Assembly: GCF_017352135.1 (NCBI RefSeq)
Contig: NZ_CP071455.1
Span: forward strand, 744,001-808,000
Source: Rhizobium lentis
Lineage (GTDB): Bacteria; Pseudomonadota; Alphaproteobacteria; Rhizobiales; Rhizobiaceae
Direction of reading: 5' to 3'
DNA length: 64,000 nucleotides
A program made the position numbers and the translations under genes. The notes under the pieces are model-generated. The model saw only the letters and a list, made by a program, of their open reading frames with translations. It made no database searches and had not been told where the DNA came from. Shown piece after piece: positions 1 through 8,823 of this stretch; positions within the stretch are counted from its first letter, which is position 1, and each line of letters starts with the position of its first letter.

Positions 1-333
1 GAGGGCGTGAATTTTGCGAAAGGCCTGGCCGACCAGCTGCTGTCGAAACTGATGAAAGCGGAAAATCTTGTCGTGTTCTCGCTCGACCGGCCCGGCGCTC
101 AACCGATCGTTCCGCGGTTCAATCTGCAGGGAAGCGTGGTTATCGAGGGCTCCGTCCTTCATCTGCATGTCCGCCTGATCAATGGCGCCGACGGCACGGT
201 AGTATGGGCCAATCAATATGATCGCGAGCTGCAGGGCCGGACCATTCTCGATATCGAGGACGAGATCGCCGGGCAAATCGCGATGGAGATTTCAAACAGC
301 CGCAAGCAGAGCGCCGCATCGCCCGGTCGATAG
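1..333 (+). CDS. C-terminal part of FlgO/TolB-like signalling protein (5' cut by window edge)
   Basis: Open from the first base; an in-frame GTG at 7 has no convincing ribosome site, so the true start probably lies outside the window. The visible 110 residues match the central domain of the two large TPR proteins at 339-2111 and 11013-12803: a segment starting near 'AKGLADQLLSKL', then a G-S-V strand and the 'ADGTVVWANQYD' motif shared with the 11013 protein. Unlike those two it stops right after this domain and has no TPR region. It converges with the neighbour, with 5 bp between the stops. It is either a short paralogue or the end of one; the function is unknown. Confidence 0.6.
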   Translation, partial: EGVNFAKGLADQLLSKLMKAENLVVFSLDRPGAQPIVPRFNLQGSVVIEGSVLHLHVRLINGADGTVVWANQYDRELQGRTILDIEDEIAGQIAMEISNSRKQSAASPGR

Positions 334-338
334 TGCCC

Positions 339-2111
339 TTATCTTGCCGTCGGCGCGCCGACATCAAGTCCCGAGGCACGCAATCCGTTCAGGAAGCGCT
401 CCTGATCTTCAGTCCGTTGCAAGCGCAGCGAAACTTCCTCGCGGACATTGGCCATCAATGCCGGCGCATGGGCATAAAGCCAATGCTCTTCCGCTTCGGC
501 TTCCTCGGTCTTCCCGGCCGCCCCGAGAATGGATAGCAGCACAAGACGATGGACCGGGTTCGAGCCGAGATCGGATTTTCGCGACCAGCGCTCCGCCTGT
601 TCGAGATCGCCCTTCATGAATGCACACAGCGCCATGCCGGCTTCATAGTATCCGCTGGGACCGACGCTCTTGTTGAGGGCGACCGAGAGCAATTCGCAGC
701 CTGATTGCCACTTCCCGGAAAGCGCCAGTCGATAGCCATATTCACCGGCGACTTCGACGTCGCCAGGATTGGCGGCATAGGCTGCCGTGCCCGCCTTCAG
801 GGCCTTGTCGACATCTCCCTGGAAGAAGCCCACCAACATCAGCGCCTGCAGAACCCGGGGATCGCCCGGCGCGAGAGATGCCGCCTGCTCCACCGCAGCG
901 GTTGCCATTTCGAGCGGTCGAACCGAAGAGGGAGTGCCGAGCTTGTAGCGAAACCGCAGTTCGTCAAGATAGACCATGGACAGCAATGTCCAGGAAACAG
1001 CGTTATCGGGGAATCGCTGTGTCGCCTGCCGCAGGCATTCCAGTGCGGCACCGTGGCTTTGCGCGGTCATGGCCTGACGGTAGCTGTAATAGGCGCGCGT
1101 GCAAGCATAGTCATCCTGGTCGCCATTTTGCGCTCCGACGGTCTTGTCCGTCTCCGTTTGAAGAACGGCGCCACGAGGATGCGCTATGGCGCTGGAAATC
1201 TCCCTGGAAATGTTGGCTTGGATGACAAGCTTGTTCTCGGTTTGAAGATCGGCATCGAAACTTCTGGCCCAGATGACCGCGCCGTCCAATTGACGCACCA
1301 GCCTGGCCGCGGCGCGCAATCTGCTTTTGTAGAGCTGGACATTGCCGTGGAGCGAGTAGTCGACACCGGCGGCATGAGCTCCGCGCAGCGGATCGGCGAC
1401 GACGACGATGTGGTCGATCCGGGCAAGCCGACCGATAACATCGTCCCTCAGCCCGCGAGCGATATCCGAACCGGCGCCGGCGGAGCCGCTTTCGGAAAAG
1501 AATTCGACGAGCACCTTCGGATGGGCGCTCGCCAGCGGCGGAGTGCCGGTCGGGCGCCCGTTCCAAACAGACAGTGCAAATGCAAGGGTCAAGGCGAAGA
1601 GCGCAAACCCTACTGATATGACGATCCCGAAGCCCCGAGCGGCCGAAAGTATCGGAGCACGCATCTCGCCAGGAGAGCTGTCTTGCGTATTAACTTCTGC
1701 GGCCTGACGCTCCTCCGGATTTGTCTCCGACGAAGGCAGCACTTCCTGAGCATATTCGAAATGCGGCACGTATCCGCCTTTGGGCACCGTGATGATGACC
1801 TCGTCCGTGCGCCCTGCGACGAGATAATAGCGCTCGAGCGCCTTTCTGATCCGACCGGCCTCGATCCGGACGACAGGATCATTCTGCGGGTCGAATGAAG
1901 CTTCCCGGCCGAAAACAACATTCGCTATCGTGAAGGCTTTCAGGAACCCCGATCGGCCGGCAAGGGTCTCATTGACCACGAACTCGAGGAAATCCCGCCC
2001 CCGCTTCGGCGCGTGAAATTCCTCGCTTCCAAGAATTCGCTCGACCTGACGGCAGATTTCATCAACCGTCGGCTCGAGACTGCCCAAAACATTGACCTTT
2101 GCGTTCCTCAT
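339..2111 (-). CDS. Membrane-anchored TPR protein with DNA-binding-like N-terminal and FlgO/TolB-like central domain
   Basis: 590 residues from the ATG at 2111, preceded by a GGGG-rich ribosome site; an upstream ATG at 2150 has none. Order: residues 15-125 form a conserved block (FLEFVVNETLAGR, then VVRIEAGRIRKALERYY, then a PKGGYVP end) that resembles winged-helix domains fused to cyclase or TPR proteins; a single membrane helix near 160-180; a FlgO/TolB-like domain near 200-320; TPR-like helices from about 340 to the end. Such proteins are often annotated as adenylate-cyclase-related, but no cyclase catalytic domain is visible here. A paralogue lies at 11013. The role is probably sensory or regulatory (inference). 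Confidence 0.7.
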   Translation of the reverse strand: MRNAKVNVLGSLEPTVDEICRQVERILGSEEFHAPKRGRDFLEFVVNETLAGRSGFLKAFTIANVVFGREASFDPQNDPVVRIEAGRIRKALERYYLVAGRTDEVIITVPKGGYVPHFEYAQEVLPSSETNPEERQAAEVNTQDSSPGEMRAPILSAARGFGIVISVGFALFALTLAFALSVWNGRPTGTPPLASAHPKVLVEFFSESGSAGAGSDIARGLRDDVIGRLARIDHIVVVADPLRGAHAAGVDYSLHGNVQLYKSRLRAAARLVRQLDGAVIWARSFDADLQTENKLVIQANISREISSAIAHPRGAVLQTETDKTVGAQNGDQDDYACTRAYYSYRQAMTAQSHGAALECLRQATQRFPDNAVSWTLLSMVYLDELRFRYKLGTPSSVRPLEMATAAVEQAASLAPGDPRVLQALMLVGFFQGDVDKALKAGTAAYAANPGDVEVAGEYGYRLALSGKWQSGCELLSVALNKSVGPSGYYEAGMALCAFMKGDLEQAERWSRKSDLGSNPVHRLVLLSILGAAGKTEEAEAEEHWLYAHAPALMANVREEVSLRLQRTEDQERFLNGLRASGLDVGAPTAR

Positions 2112-2362
2112 GATCGCCCCACGACAAGTCACGCAATTATCTAAGCCCATTCTAATACATCATAACGCGCGAGCCCATGGTTGCAAGTTTTGCTTTAGGA
2201 TTCGCGCATAAGGCCACAAATTTGGGCGTGAGCTGTTTTTTGCGCACCTGGAAAGATGCGATTTTTGGCCATCGCACTAACGGAATGAGCGACAGCGATT
2301 GTTCGCTACCGAACTAAGCTGGCAATGATGGCTTTCGGTCTGATACAGTCGATGTTACCTCG

Positions 2363-2388
2363 GGAACAATCCGTCACCTTTCTGACTT
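2363..2388 (+). promoter_or_regulatory. Weak candidate EcfG/RpoE2-type promoter
   Basis: GGAAC at 2363-2367 is followed after 19 bases by CTT (TT at 2387-2388), 41 bases before the ATG at 2430. This meets the loose GGAAC-N18/19-TT pattern of rhizobial general stress promoters but lacks the GTT seen in the two better sites of this window. Confidence 0.3.
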
Positions 2389-2429
2389 CGTATCAATTGC
2401 AGGACGCGGTACCAATGCGGAGCTAGTTC

Positions 2430-2666
2430 ATGAGCCAAGAACGCGGCCGCAGAAAACTGATGTTGCGGCTTCCGGATATCCGCCATCTGCTGGCGGACAT
2501 AACCAACGAGACCCTCGGCGAACTGTTCGAGGCCTATGATCTTGCGGTCGATGCGCTGGATCGGTTCCGGACCCAGAACCCTAGGGAAGACAAGCTCGTT
2601 GCGGAATATGAGGAGCTCTGTCGCGACATAGAGCAGGAGGTTGTCGTATACTGTACCAGCCGGTAG
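2430..2666 (+). CDS. Small acidic helical protein, unknown function
   Basis: 78 residues, start ATG preceded by GGAG at suitable spacing. The sequence is charged and helical throughout, with no signal peptide or membrane helix; a Cys lies in the middle of the C-terminal helix and one at the end. I do not recognise the family. It stands alone, 12 bp from the converging end of the AI-2E family gene, and may be driven by the weak stress-type promoter at 2363. Small rhizobial proteins of this shape are common, and it may be a stress-response accessory (inference). Confidence 0.55.
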   Translation: MSQERGRRKLMLRLPDIRHLLADITNETLGELFEAYDLAVDALDRFRTQNPREDKLVAEYEELCRDIEQEVVVYCTSR

Positions 2667-2678
2667 ACCGGCCGAGGC

Positions 2679-3827
2679 CTATCCGGCGCGCTCGGTTTCG
2701 GCGCTGAAAGCCGGCGCGCCATCATGTTCTGATCCTTCCGCTATTGCCGCAGGCCAGGCCCAGGCTCTCAGCAGCTCGTAAAAGACGCTGAGCACCACCG
2801 GCCCCAGGAAGAGGCCCAGGAGCCCGTGGGAAAGCGTGCCGCCGATCACGCCGATCAGGATGACGGGCATCGGAGTGGAGAGGCCTCTCGCCATCAGGAT
2901 GGGCTTCAGGATGTTGTCGACGATCGAGATCGGCACCGCAAGGCAGGTAAAGGCAAAGGCGTTGGCGAACGGCCAGGAGAACCAGGCCCAGATGACGAGC
3001 GGCAGGAGCACCAGCGCTGGCCCGAGTTGCATGACGCACAGTATGAAGACGACGAAGGTCAGCGCTCCGCGGGCCGGAACGTCGAAGACGGCAAAACACA
3101 GTCCGCAAAGCAGGGTCTGCAGGAAAGCAACGCCGATGACACCGCGCGAGACATTCCGCATTGTGGTTCCCGACAGCCGGGCGAAACCGACGCCCTTTTC
3201 GCCCCCGACTCGGCTTGCCAGAATCTGTATCGCCGCCGCCAGGCGCGCCGACTGGGTGAGGAACAGGCCGGAGAGTAAGATAGAGACGACGAAACTCAAT
3301 ACACCGCCGCCGATCGAGGCAAGCTTTGTGACCACCGCGCCCATGACCTCGCGAATGGGTGCCTGAAACTTGATGATCGTCGAAGCCAGATCGCCGGCAA
3401 CACGATTCCAGACATCATGGAGCCGCTCGCCGACGACAGGCCAATTCCTGATGGCGTCAGGCGCTGCCGGCAGGGTGAATTCTCCGGTCCGTAACCTGCC
3501 GATCAACGCCTCTACGGTTTCGGTGAAATTGACGGCGACGAGGGCGAGCGGCCCGATGATCAGGACGAGGCAACCGGCGACGATAACGATGGCGGCGATC
3601 ACCGGCCGGTTTCCGATCAGCCGCGAGAGCGTCGCAAACATCGGGTAGAGAGCAACGGCAAGGATGGCGGCCCAGATGAGGATAAGTGCGAAAGGAGCAA
3701 TTAGCGTCATCGTCCAGTAAGCGAAAAGTCCGATGATGCCCAAACGGACCAGGTCGCTTACTCTCGCCTCTATCGAAATCTGACCCGCGCCGGTCCCTGG
3801 CGTTGTCGTATCAACTGTCTGCTCCAT
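2679..3827 (-). CDS. AI-2E family (PerM/YdiK-like) membrane transporter
   Basis: 382 residues from the ATG at 3827; the longer reading upstream would overlap the preceding gene and gives an unlikely polar leader. Two membrane helices near the start (LGIIGLFAYW and ILAVALYPMF) are followed by a soluble stretch, then a helical C-terminal half with the Gly-rich 'GVIGGTLSHGLLGLFLGP' motif typical of the family. Members export small molecules or ions; the substrate cannot be told from sequence. It is the last gene of a minus-strand operon after SulP and PPK2, 37 bp behind the latter. Confidence 0.88.
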   Translation of the reverse strand: MEQTVDTTTPGTGAGQISIEARVSDLVRLGIIGLFAYWTMTLIAPFALILIWAAILAVALYPMFATLSRLIGNRPVIAAIVIVAGCLVLIIGPLALVAVNFTETVEALIGRLRTGEFTLPAAPDAIRNWPVVGERLHDVWNRVAGDLASTIIKFQAPIREVMGAVVTKLASIGGGVLSFVVSILLSGLFLTQSARLAAAIQILASRVGGEKGVGFARLSGTTMRNVSRGVIGVAFLQTLLCGLCFAVFDVPARGALTFVVFILCVMQLGPALVLLPLVIWAWFSWPFANAFAFTCLAVPISIVDNILKPILMARGLSTPMPVILIGVIGGTLSHGLLGLFLGPVVLSVFYELLRAWAWPAAIAEGSEHDGAPAFSAETERAG

Positions 3828-3864
3828 CGTCACATCCGTGAGGTTACAGGCCGGACCCACCTGC

Positions 3865-4707
3865 CTATGAGGTCGTGTCAGGCACGACATGGCGGACGCT
3901 GCGGTCCTCAGTGAAGTCGGCCGGTCGTTTCTGCCGTTTCCCCAGATCGGGCTCGTCAAATTTCACTCGTTCATACGGAATGGACTGCAGGATGTGCGAG
4001 ATGCAGTTGATCCGCGCCCGTTTCTTGTCGTCGGAAGGCACGATCCACCACGGTGCATGGTTGGAGTCGGTCATCCGCAGCATCTCGTCATAGGCGCGCG
4101 TATAATCCCACCAGCGCTGGTAGGATTCGACATCCATGGGACTGAGCTTCCATTGCCGCACCGGATCATGGATCCGGCGCCTGAAGCGGCGCTCCTGTTC
4201 CTCCTCGGTGACCGTCAGGAAATATTTGAGAAGGATGACGCCGCTTTCGACGATGGCGGCTTCGAAGCGGGGCGCGAGTTCGAGAAAGCGCTGCGCCTTC
4301 TTGTCACTGCAGAAGCCCATGACACGATCGACGCCGGCCCGGTTATACCAGCTGCGGTCGAATATCACGACTTCGCCGGCTGCCGGCAGGTGGGCGATGT
4401 AACGCTGCATGTAGATCTGCGACTTTTCCCGGTCGGTGGGAGCCGGCAGAGCCACAACGCGGAAAACACGCGGGCTGAGCCGTTCCATGATCCGCTTGAT
4501 CATGCCGCCCTTGCCGGCGGCGTCGCGCCCTTCGAAGATGATGACGATCCTTGCGCCTGACTTCTTCACCCAGGCCTGAAGGTAAGCCAGCTCCACCTGC
4601 AGCCGGCCGATTTCCTTGTCATAATCCCAGGATTTCTTCTTCTTTTTATCTTTGCCGTTGCGGGTTGCCTCTGCTTCTGCCTCTCTCGGCTCGTAGTTTT
4701 CGTCCAT
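3865..4707 (-). CDS. ppk2: Polyphosphate kinase 2 family protein
   Basis: 280 residues. PPK2 enzymes transfer phosphate between polyphosphate and nucleotides in the cytoplasm. Visible motifs: Walker A GRDAAGKGG at 60-68, Walker B-type FDRSWYNR at 116-123, and a conserved RRIHDPVRQWKLSPMD lid region. A Lys-rich tract near residues 20-26 precedes the domain. Start chosen at the ATG at 4707 because AAGGAGGG lies just upstream; the longer ORF start would ignore it. The start lies 21 bp downstream of the SulP stop. The length fits a single-domain PPK2; the class (ADP or GDP, synthesis or use) cannot be assigned by eye. Confidence 0.93.
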   Translation of the reverse strand: MDENYEPREAEAEATRNGKDKKKKKSWDYDKEIGRLQVELAYLQAWVKKSGARIVIIFEGRDAAGKGGMIKRIMERLSPRVFRVVALPAPTDREKSQIYMQRYIAHLPAAGEVVIFDRSWYNRAGVDRVMGFCSDKKAQRFLELAPRFEAAIVESGVILLKYFLTVTEEEQERRFRRRIHDPVRQWKLSPMDVESYQRWWDYTRAYDEMLRMTDSNHAPWWIVPSDDKKRARINCISHILQSIPYERVKFDEPDLGKRQKRPADFTEDRSVRHVVPDTTS

Positions 4708-4728
4708 GGCTCTCCCTCCTTCTCTCAA

Positions 4729-6447
4729 CTAGGGTACATTGGCGGCCGGGACGGTGCGGTCGGGCTGGTCGATGTCGCCGATCAGCGTCCGCAAGGCTTC
4801 TTCCCTGCCATTGAAAAGATTGTCGGCGCCGATCGCGTTGATCACGCCGGCACGATCAAGAATCGCGCGGCTTTCCTCGCTGAGATCGGCGATCGCGAAG
4901 GTGATGTTGCGCTTCGCAAGCATGTCAGCGACAGCCTCGAGCGCGGTCGCGCCGGTGCTGTCGATATAGGTAATGGCGCTTGCATCGAGCACCAGGTATT
5001 TGGTTTCGGCGGGAAGCGCCTTGATCACCGAAATCATCCGCAAACGCACGTAATCGGCGTTGTAAAACAGGATGCTGCCCTGGACCGCGAAGACGGCCGC
5101 CCCCTCGATCGGACGGGCTTCCGGAAAGCGCTGCAGATCGAAGAAGCCGTGCCGCCCCTCGATGCGGCCAAGAAGGCCATCGCGCGGAAACATCGTCTGA
5201 CGCAGCAGATAGGCGAAGGTCGCCGCGATCGCGACAATCACGCCGTTAAGGACGCCGAAGCTGATCGCTCCCCACATGGCGATCAGCGCAAAGATGAATT
5301 CGATACGGCTGATGCGCCAGATCTTCCTGAGCTCATCGATATCGATGAGGCTGATGGCAGCCGTTGCCAGGATCGCCGCCAGCGCCGGGATCGGGAGAAT
5401 GCTCAGCGCATCATTCAGGAACACCAGGGCCGCGATCAAGGTGGCGGCCGAAACCAGCCCTGCAAGCTGAGAGACACCTCCCGTCGACAGGTTTATGGCC
5501 GTGCGGGAATCGGACATGCTGATCGGAAACGAGCCGAAAAGGCCAGGTGCGATATTGGCGGCGCCAAGTCCGATCAACTCCTGGTTCGCGTCGACTTCCT
5601 CGCCGGTGCGTGACCCGAAGCTGCGCGCCGTCACTATTCCGGCGCCGAAGCTGACGAGAAAAATCGCGGCCGAACCGAGCACGGTCTTGTCGAGAGGCAT
5701 CTGATGAAATGCTGGCAGGGAGAGGGCCGGCAGACCACTCGGCAGGTCGCCGATCACGGCGATGCCCTGGCCGCGGAAATCGAAGATCGCCGACAGAACG
5801 ACAGACACCACCACCACCAGAACCGGGCCTGGAACCTTCAAGTGCAGCCCCCGGACGATCCATAACAGCGCAAACATGGCAAGGCCGAGGATGAGCGAAG
5901 GCCAATGGACCAGGCCGCTCTTGGCTAGCATTTCGACGAGCGGAGCGATCAGCCCGTCGGATTCGATCTTCACGCCGGTGAAGCGGCCGATCTGTCCGAC
6001 CAGGATCGAAAGCGACACGCCGGCGAAAAACCCGACCAGAATCGGCCGGGACAGGAAGCTCGCGAGAACGCCGAGCTTCAACAGTTTCGCGGCGATGCAA
6101 AAGACGCCGACACCGATGGCAAGCGCCGAAGCGATCGCAACCCGATCGACAGCGGTACCGGCAGGCGAGGCCGCGATGATGGCTCCCATGGCCGCGGCAA
6201 GCACCGTCATCGTAGCCGCGTCCGGCCCGACGACCAGCAGCCGCGAAGGCCCGAAAATCGCATAGGCAATCGGCGCAAGAATGCTGGCATAGATGCCGGT
6301 CTCCGGCGGCAGGCCCGCGATCGCCGGATAGGCGATGGCGCTCGGCAGGCCGACGGCAGCGACCGACAACCCGGCGGGGATATCGCTGCGGAGCCAATCC
6401 CAGCTGAACCCGCTCAGGCCTCGCAACATCGGAATGCTACCTATCAC
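4729..6447 (-). CDS. SulP family anion transporter with C-terminal STAS domain
   Basis: 572 residues. SulP proteins move sulfate, bicarbonate or other anions across the inner membrane. The N-terminal 'GLSVAAVGLPSAIAYPAIAGLPPETG' region is the classic sulfate-transporter signature (first helices), followed by roughly a dozen hydrophobic segments and a cytoplasmic STAS domain from about residue 440, including 'YIDSTGATALE'. GTG at 6447 has GGAG just upstream and is preferred; an ATG at 6429 is possible. It is the first gene of an operon with PPK2 and the AI-2E family protein. The anion carried is not evident; association with PPK2 hints at phosphate or sulfate physiology (inference). Confidence 0.92.
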   Translation of the reverse strand: MIGSIPMLRGLSGFSWDWLRSDIPAGLSVAAVGLPSAIAYPAIAGLPPETGIYASILAPIAYAIFGPSRLLVVGPDAATMTVLAAAMGAIIAASPAGTAVDRVAIASALAIGVGVFCIAAKLLKLGVLASFLSRPILVGFFAGVSLSILVGQIGRFTGVKIESDGLIAPLVEMLAKSGLVHWPSLILGLAMFALLWIVRGLHLKVPGPVLVVVVSVVLSAIFDFRGQGIAVIGDLPSGLPALSLPAFHQMPLDKTVLGSAAIFLVSFGAGIVTARSFGSRTGEEVDANQELIGLGAANIAPGLFGSFPISMSDSRTAINLSTGGVSQLAGLVSAATLIAALVFLNDALSILPIPALAAILATAAISLIDIDELRKIWRISRIEFIFALIAMWGAISFGVLNGVIVAIAATFAYLLRQTMFPRDGLLGRIEGRHGFFDLQRFPEARPIEGAAVFAVQGSILFYNADYVRLRMISVIKALPAETKYLVLDASAITYIDSTGATALEAVADMLAKRNITFAIADLSEESRAILDRAGVINAIGADNLFNGREEALRTLIGDIDQPDRTVPAANVP

Positions 6448-7010
6448 CGCGGGCTCCTATGCTCTTACCGCTGGTTCTTCCTGATCATCGCCCTGCTTGG
6501 AGGCACGGTGGCGTCAACTGCGATAACCAGATCGCAAGACCGCGAGTTGAGACCGCCCGTTTGGCAGCGTTCGCGGCGTGCTGATAAGGGTGGTTTGATA
6601 CGTTGGCGATCAGATCTGAACGTCCATCGCCATCTCGGACAAGGATGGTGACGACGAAGACAGAGGCTCCAGGCAAGAAAGTCGAAACACGGCCGCTCCT
6701 TCCGGCCGGTCTGGCCTCACCCTTTGATCGCTGTCAACGGTCGATATTAGGCCCGTTTCGACGTGGAGGCTCGTAGCATCGTGTAATCTCTATCGGGTGG
6801 TGGGCCGCCAAGCCCTCGCGGTGATCGTCAGCGCCCGAGGAGCGGAGCGACTCGATCGGCTAGATTCCTGACATTCGGCCGGTTGCCTCGAATTCCCCCG
6901 GTGACACAAAAGCCGGCTACCGTAGAGGATCGCGTATTTTACGTCAGCCGCGGGTGCGGCTGTTGTATAGTTTCGACATCTGCTGAGCGCAGTCGGCGGC
7001 GGGGGCGGAG
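6448..7010. other. Intergenic region between divergent operons
   Basis: About 560 bases without a convincing gene; the short ORFs here have poor composition and no ribosome sites. A perfect 7-bp stem with a GGGT loop lies at 6945-6962 (CAGCCGC/GCGGCTG), just before a TTGTATAGTTT stretch and about 50 bases before the start at 7011. The region must hold promoters for both sides. Confidence 0.5.
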
Positions 7011-7325
7011 ATGGCGTCGGGAGATAAAGGTTCGACATATCTATCCGCCCTTGAGACGGCCGAGACTTATTTTCCCAACCAGACGCGGCTGGTACAGCGG
7101 CTTTTCTACGTCAACGAGCCCTTTCACAGCATGTGTGAGGATCTCGCGGCCGCCGCCCAGGCTCTGGCGCATGTCGAAGGCCTGCCGGAGGCGGTTCGAG
7201 AGGCGCGGCGGCAAGAATATGCGGGCCTCGTCGAGGCTCTGCTGAAAGAGATGGGGGAGGCAATCGCCCAATCGAAAGTAGTCATGCTGGGGCGACCGCC
7301 GCTCATCGGGCCGAAGTCTTCATGA
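7011..7325 (+). CDS. Small helical protein, unknown function
   Basis: 104 residues; the ATG is preceded by GGGGGCGGAG, a good ribosome site. Predicted soluble and largely helical, without signal peptide or membrane segment, ending in a short Pro/Lys/Ser tail. I do not recognise the family. It lies 39 bp before the DUF3300 gene on the same strand and may share its transcript. Confidence 0.6.
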   Translation: MASGDKGSTYLSALETAETYFPNQTRLVQRLFYVNEPFHSMCEDLAAAAQALAHVEGLPEAVREARRQEYAGLVEALLKEMGEAIAQSKVVMLGRPPLIGPKSS

Positions 7326-7364
7326 GGGCATCCGTCACTGTTTGATCAAAGGGAGGTCGATGCC

Positions 7365-8795
7365 ATGAAAGCAATTTCCCGCAAAGTGTTTTGGGGCCGA
7401 TTCCCACTTGGCCAATTCATCGCTGGCCAAGTCATCGCTGGATTGTCGGCTGTCGCGATGATCGCGTTGCAGCCGGCCTTGCCCGCGCGCGCGCAGGCGC
7501 CTGCATCAGCGGCCGCGTCGTCCCAGACGGCTGCCGAACAGACCACGACGACACTTCTGTCAGATGATGAGTTGGAAGTGCTCGTGGCTCGCATCGCCCT
7601 TTATCCGGACGAGTTGGTCGCAGCGATTTCGGCCGCCTCGCTCTTTCCCCTGCAGATCATCGAGGCGCAGCGTTTCCTGGAGGCAAAAAAGAAGAATTCC
7701 GACCTCAAGCCGAAGAGCGATTGGGATGGCAGCGTCGTTTCCCTGCTCAATTATCCCGACATCGTCAAGATGATGAGCGAGGATCTCGACTGGACGCAAT
7801 CGCTGGCGGATGCGCTTACCAATCAGCAAAAGGATGTTCTGATTGCCATTCAGCAGCTTCGCGACGAGGCGGTAGAAAAGAACATCATCAAGACGGATGA
7901 CAAGGTGACCGTCGTTACCGAAAACGAAAACATCATCATCCGGCCGACCGATCCCGAGAAGATCTATATCCCACAATATCCACCGGAAATGCTCTATGAG
8001 CCGGGTTATGCCGCGGAGCCTATCTCCTACTATCCGGATTATTACGACAGCTACTATTACCCCGGGGCTGGGTTCTTTGCCGCTGCGGTCACGGGGTTGA
8101 CCTGGGCAGCCATCGTCAACTGGGACGACTGGGGAGTCTGGGGCGGCCGCTGGGACGGCGATATCGATATCGACTGCAACAATTGCCTCAACGACCGCAA
8201 TTTCAACGGGAAGCTCAAGTTTAACGACGTCGACTGGAGCAATGTCGATCGCAGCAAATTGAGCATAGGCAAGGACCAGTTGTCGAAGCTGGACCGGACG
8301 TCGATCAAGTCCAGTCTCCAGAACGACAATCGCAACCAGCTGCGCAACAGAGCCAACGATATTCAGGCCAGCCAGAGGCCCGGTAATCGCGGTAATACTG
8401 CACGCGCGGAAGATATCCGCAAGAGTACGGCGCAGGGTCTGAAGGCCAAGCCCGCCGCCAATCGGCCGGCGGCAAGCAATCGGCAGGCCGCGTCCCGGCC
8501 CGATGCGCGCCCTCAGAAGGCCGCCAATCGCCCCGCAAAGCCCGCCCAGAAATCCGTCAAGAAAGCCAACAAGCCGCAAATGGCTGCGAGACCTGACAAT
8601 CGCGGACGCCAGCCGAGCGCTCTCGGCAACCCGCAGTCCGGTCGCCGGGAGGCCATCTCCTCGCACCGCGGCTCGCAGAGCATGGGCCAGCGTCCTTCGG
8701 CCCGTCCGCCTCAGTATCGCCGCCCTCCAGGCGGCGGCGGCCGCGGTGGCGGTGGTCGTGGCGGCGGTGGCCGTGGCGGCGGTGGACGGCGGTAA
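7365..8795 (+). CDS. DUF3300 domain exported protein with Gly/Arg-rich tail
   Basis: 476 residues with GGGAGG before the ATG. A signal peptide covers roughly the first 43 residues (hydrophobic core then ALPARAQA). The DUF3300 core spans about 65-250: 'ARIALYPDELVAAISAA', 'NYPDIVKMMSEDLDWT' and 'PPEMLYEPGY' are typical. A Tyr-rich and Asp/Asn-rich linker follows, then a long basic disordered region with Lys/Ala/Pro and a C-terminus of GGGGRGGGGR repeats. It is likely periplasmic or envelope-associated. It is followed 28 bp later by a DUF2950 gene, a recurrent pairing; the function is unknown. A 438-codon antisense ORF here is a shadow of biased codon use. Confidence 0.88.
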   Translation: MKAISRKVFWGRFPLGQFIAGQVIAGLSAVAMIALQPALPARAQAPASAAASSQTAAEQTTTTLLSDDELEVLVARIALYPDELVAAISAASLFPLQIIEAQRFLEAKKKNSDLKPKSDWDGSVVSLLNYPDIVKMMSEDLDWTQSLADALTNQQKDVLIAIQQLRDEAVEKNIIKTDDKVTVVTENENIIIRPTDPEKIYIPQYPPEMLYEPGYAAEPISYYPDYYDSYYYPGAGFFAAAVTGLTWAAIVNWDDWGVWGGRWDGDIDIDCNNCLNDRNFNGKLKFNDVDWSNVDRSKLSIGKDQLSKLDRTSIKSSLQNDNRNQLRNRANDIQASQRPGNRGNTARAEDIRKSTAQGLKAKPAANRPAASNRQAASRPDARPQKAANRPAKPAQKSVKKANKPQMAARPDNRGRQPSALGNPQSGRREAISSHRGSQSMGQRPSARPPQYRRPPGGGGRGGGGRGGGGRGGGGRR

Positions 8796-8823
8796 GACTG
8801 TTTCCAGTTCAGGGAGTGACATC

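Noticed and set aside
8738..8792. Tandem GGCGGTGG-type repeats
   Set aside because: They are the in-frame coding sequence of the Gly/Arg-rich tail of the DUF3300 protein, not a separate repeat array or CRISPR.
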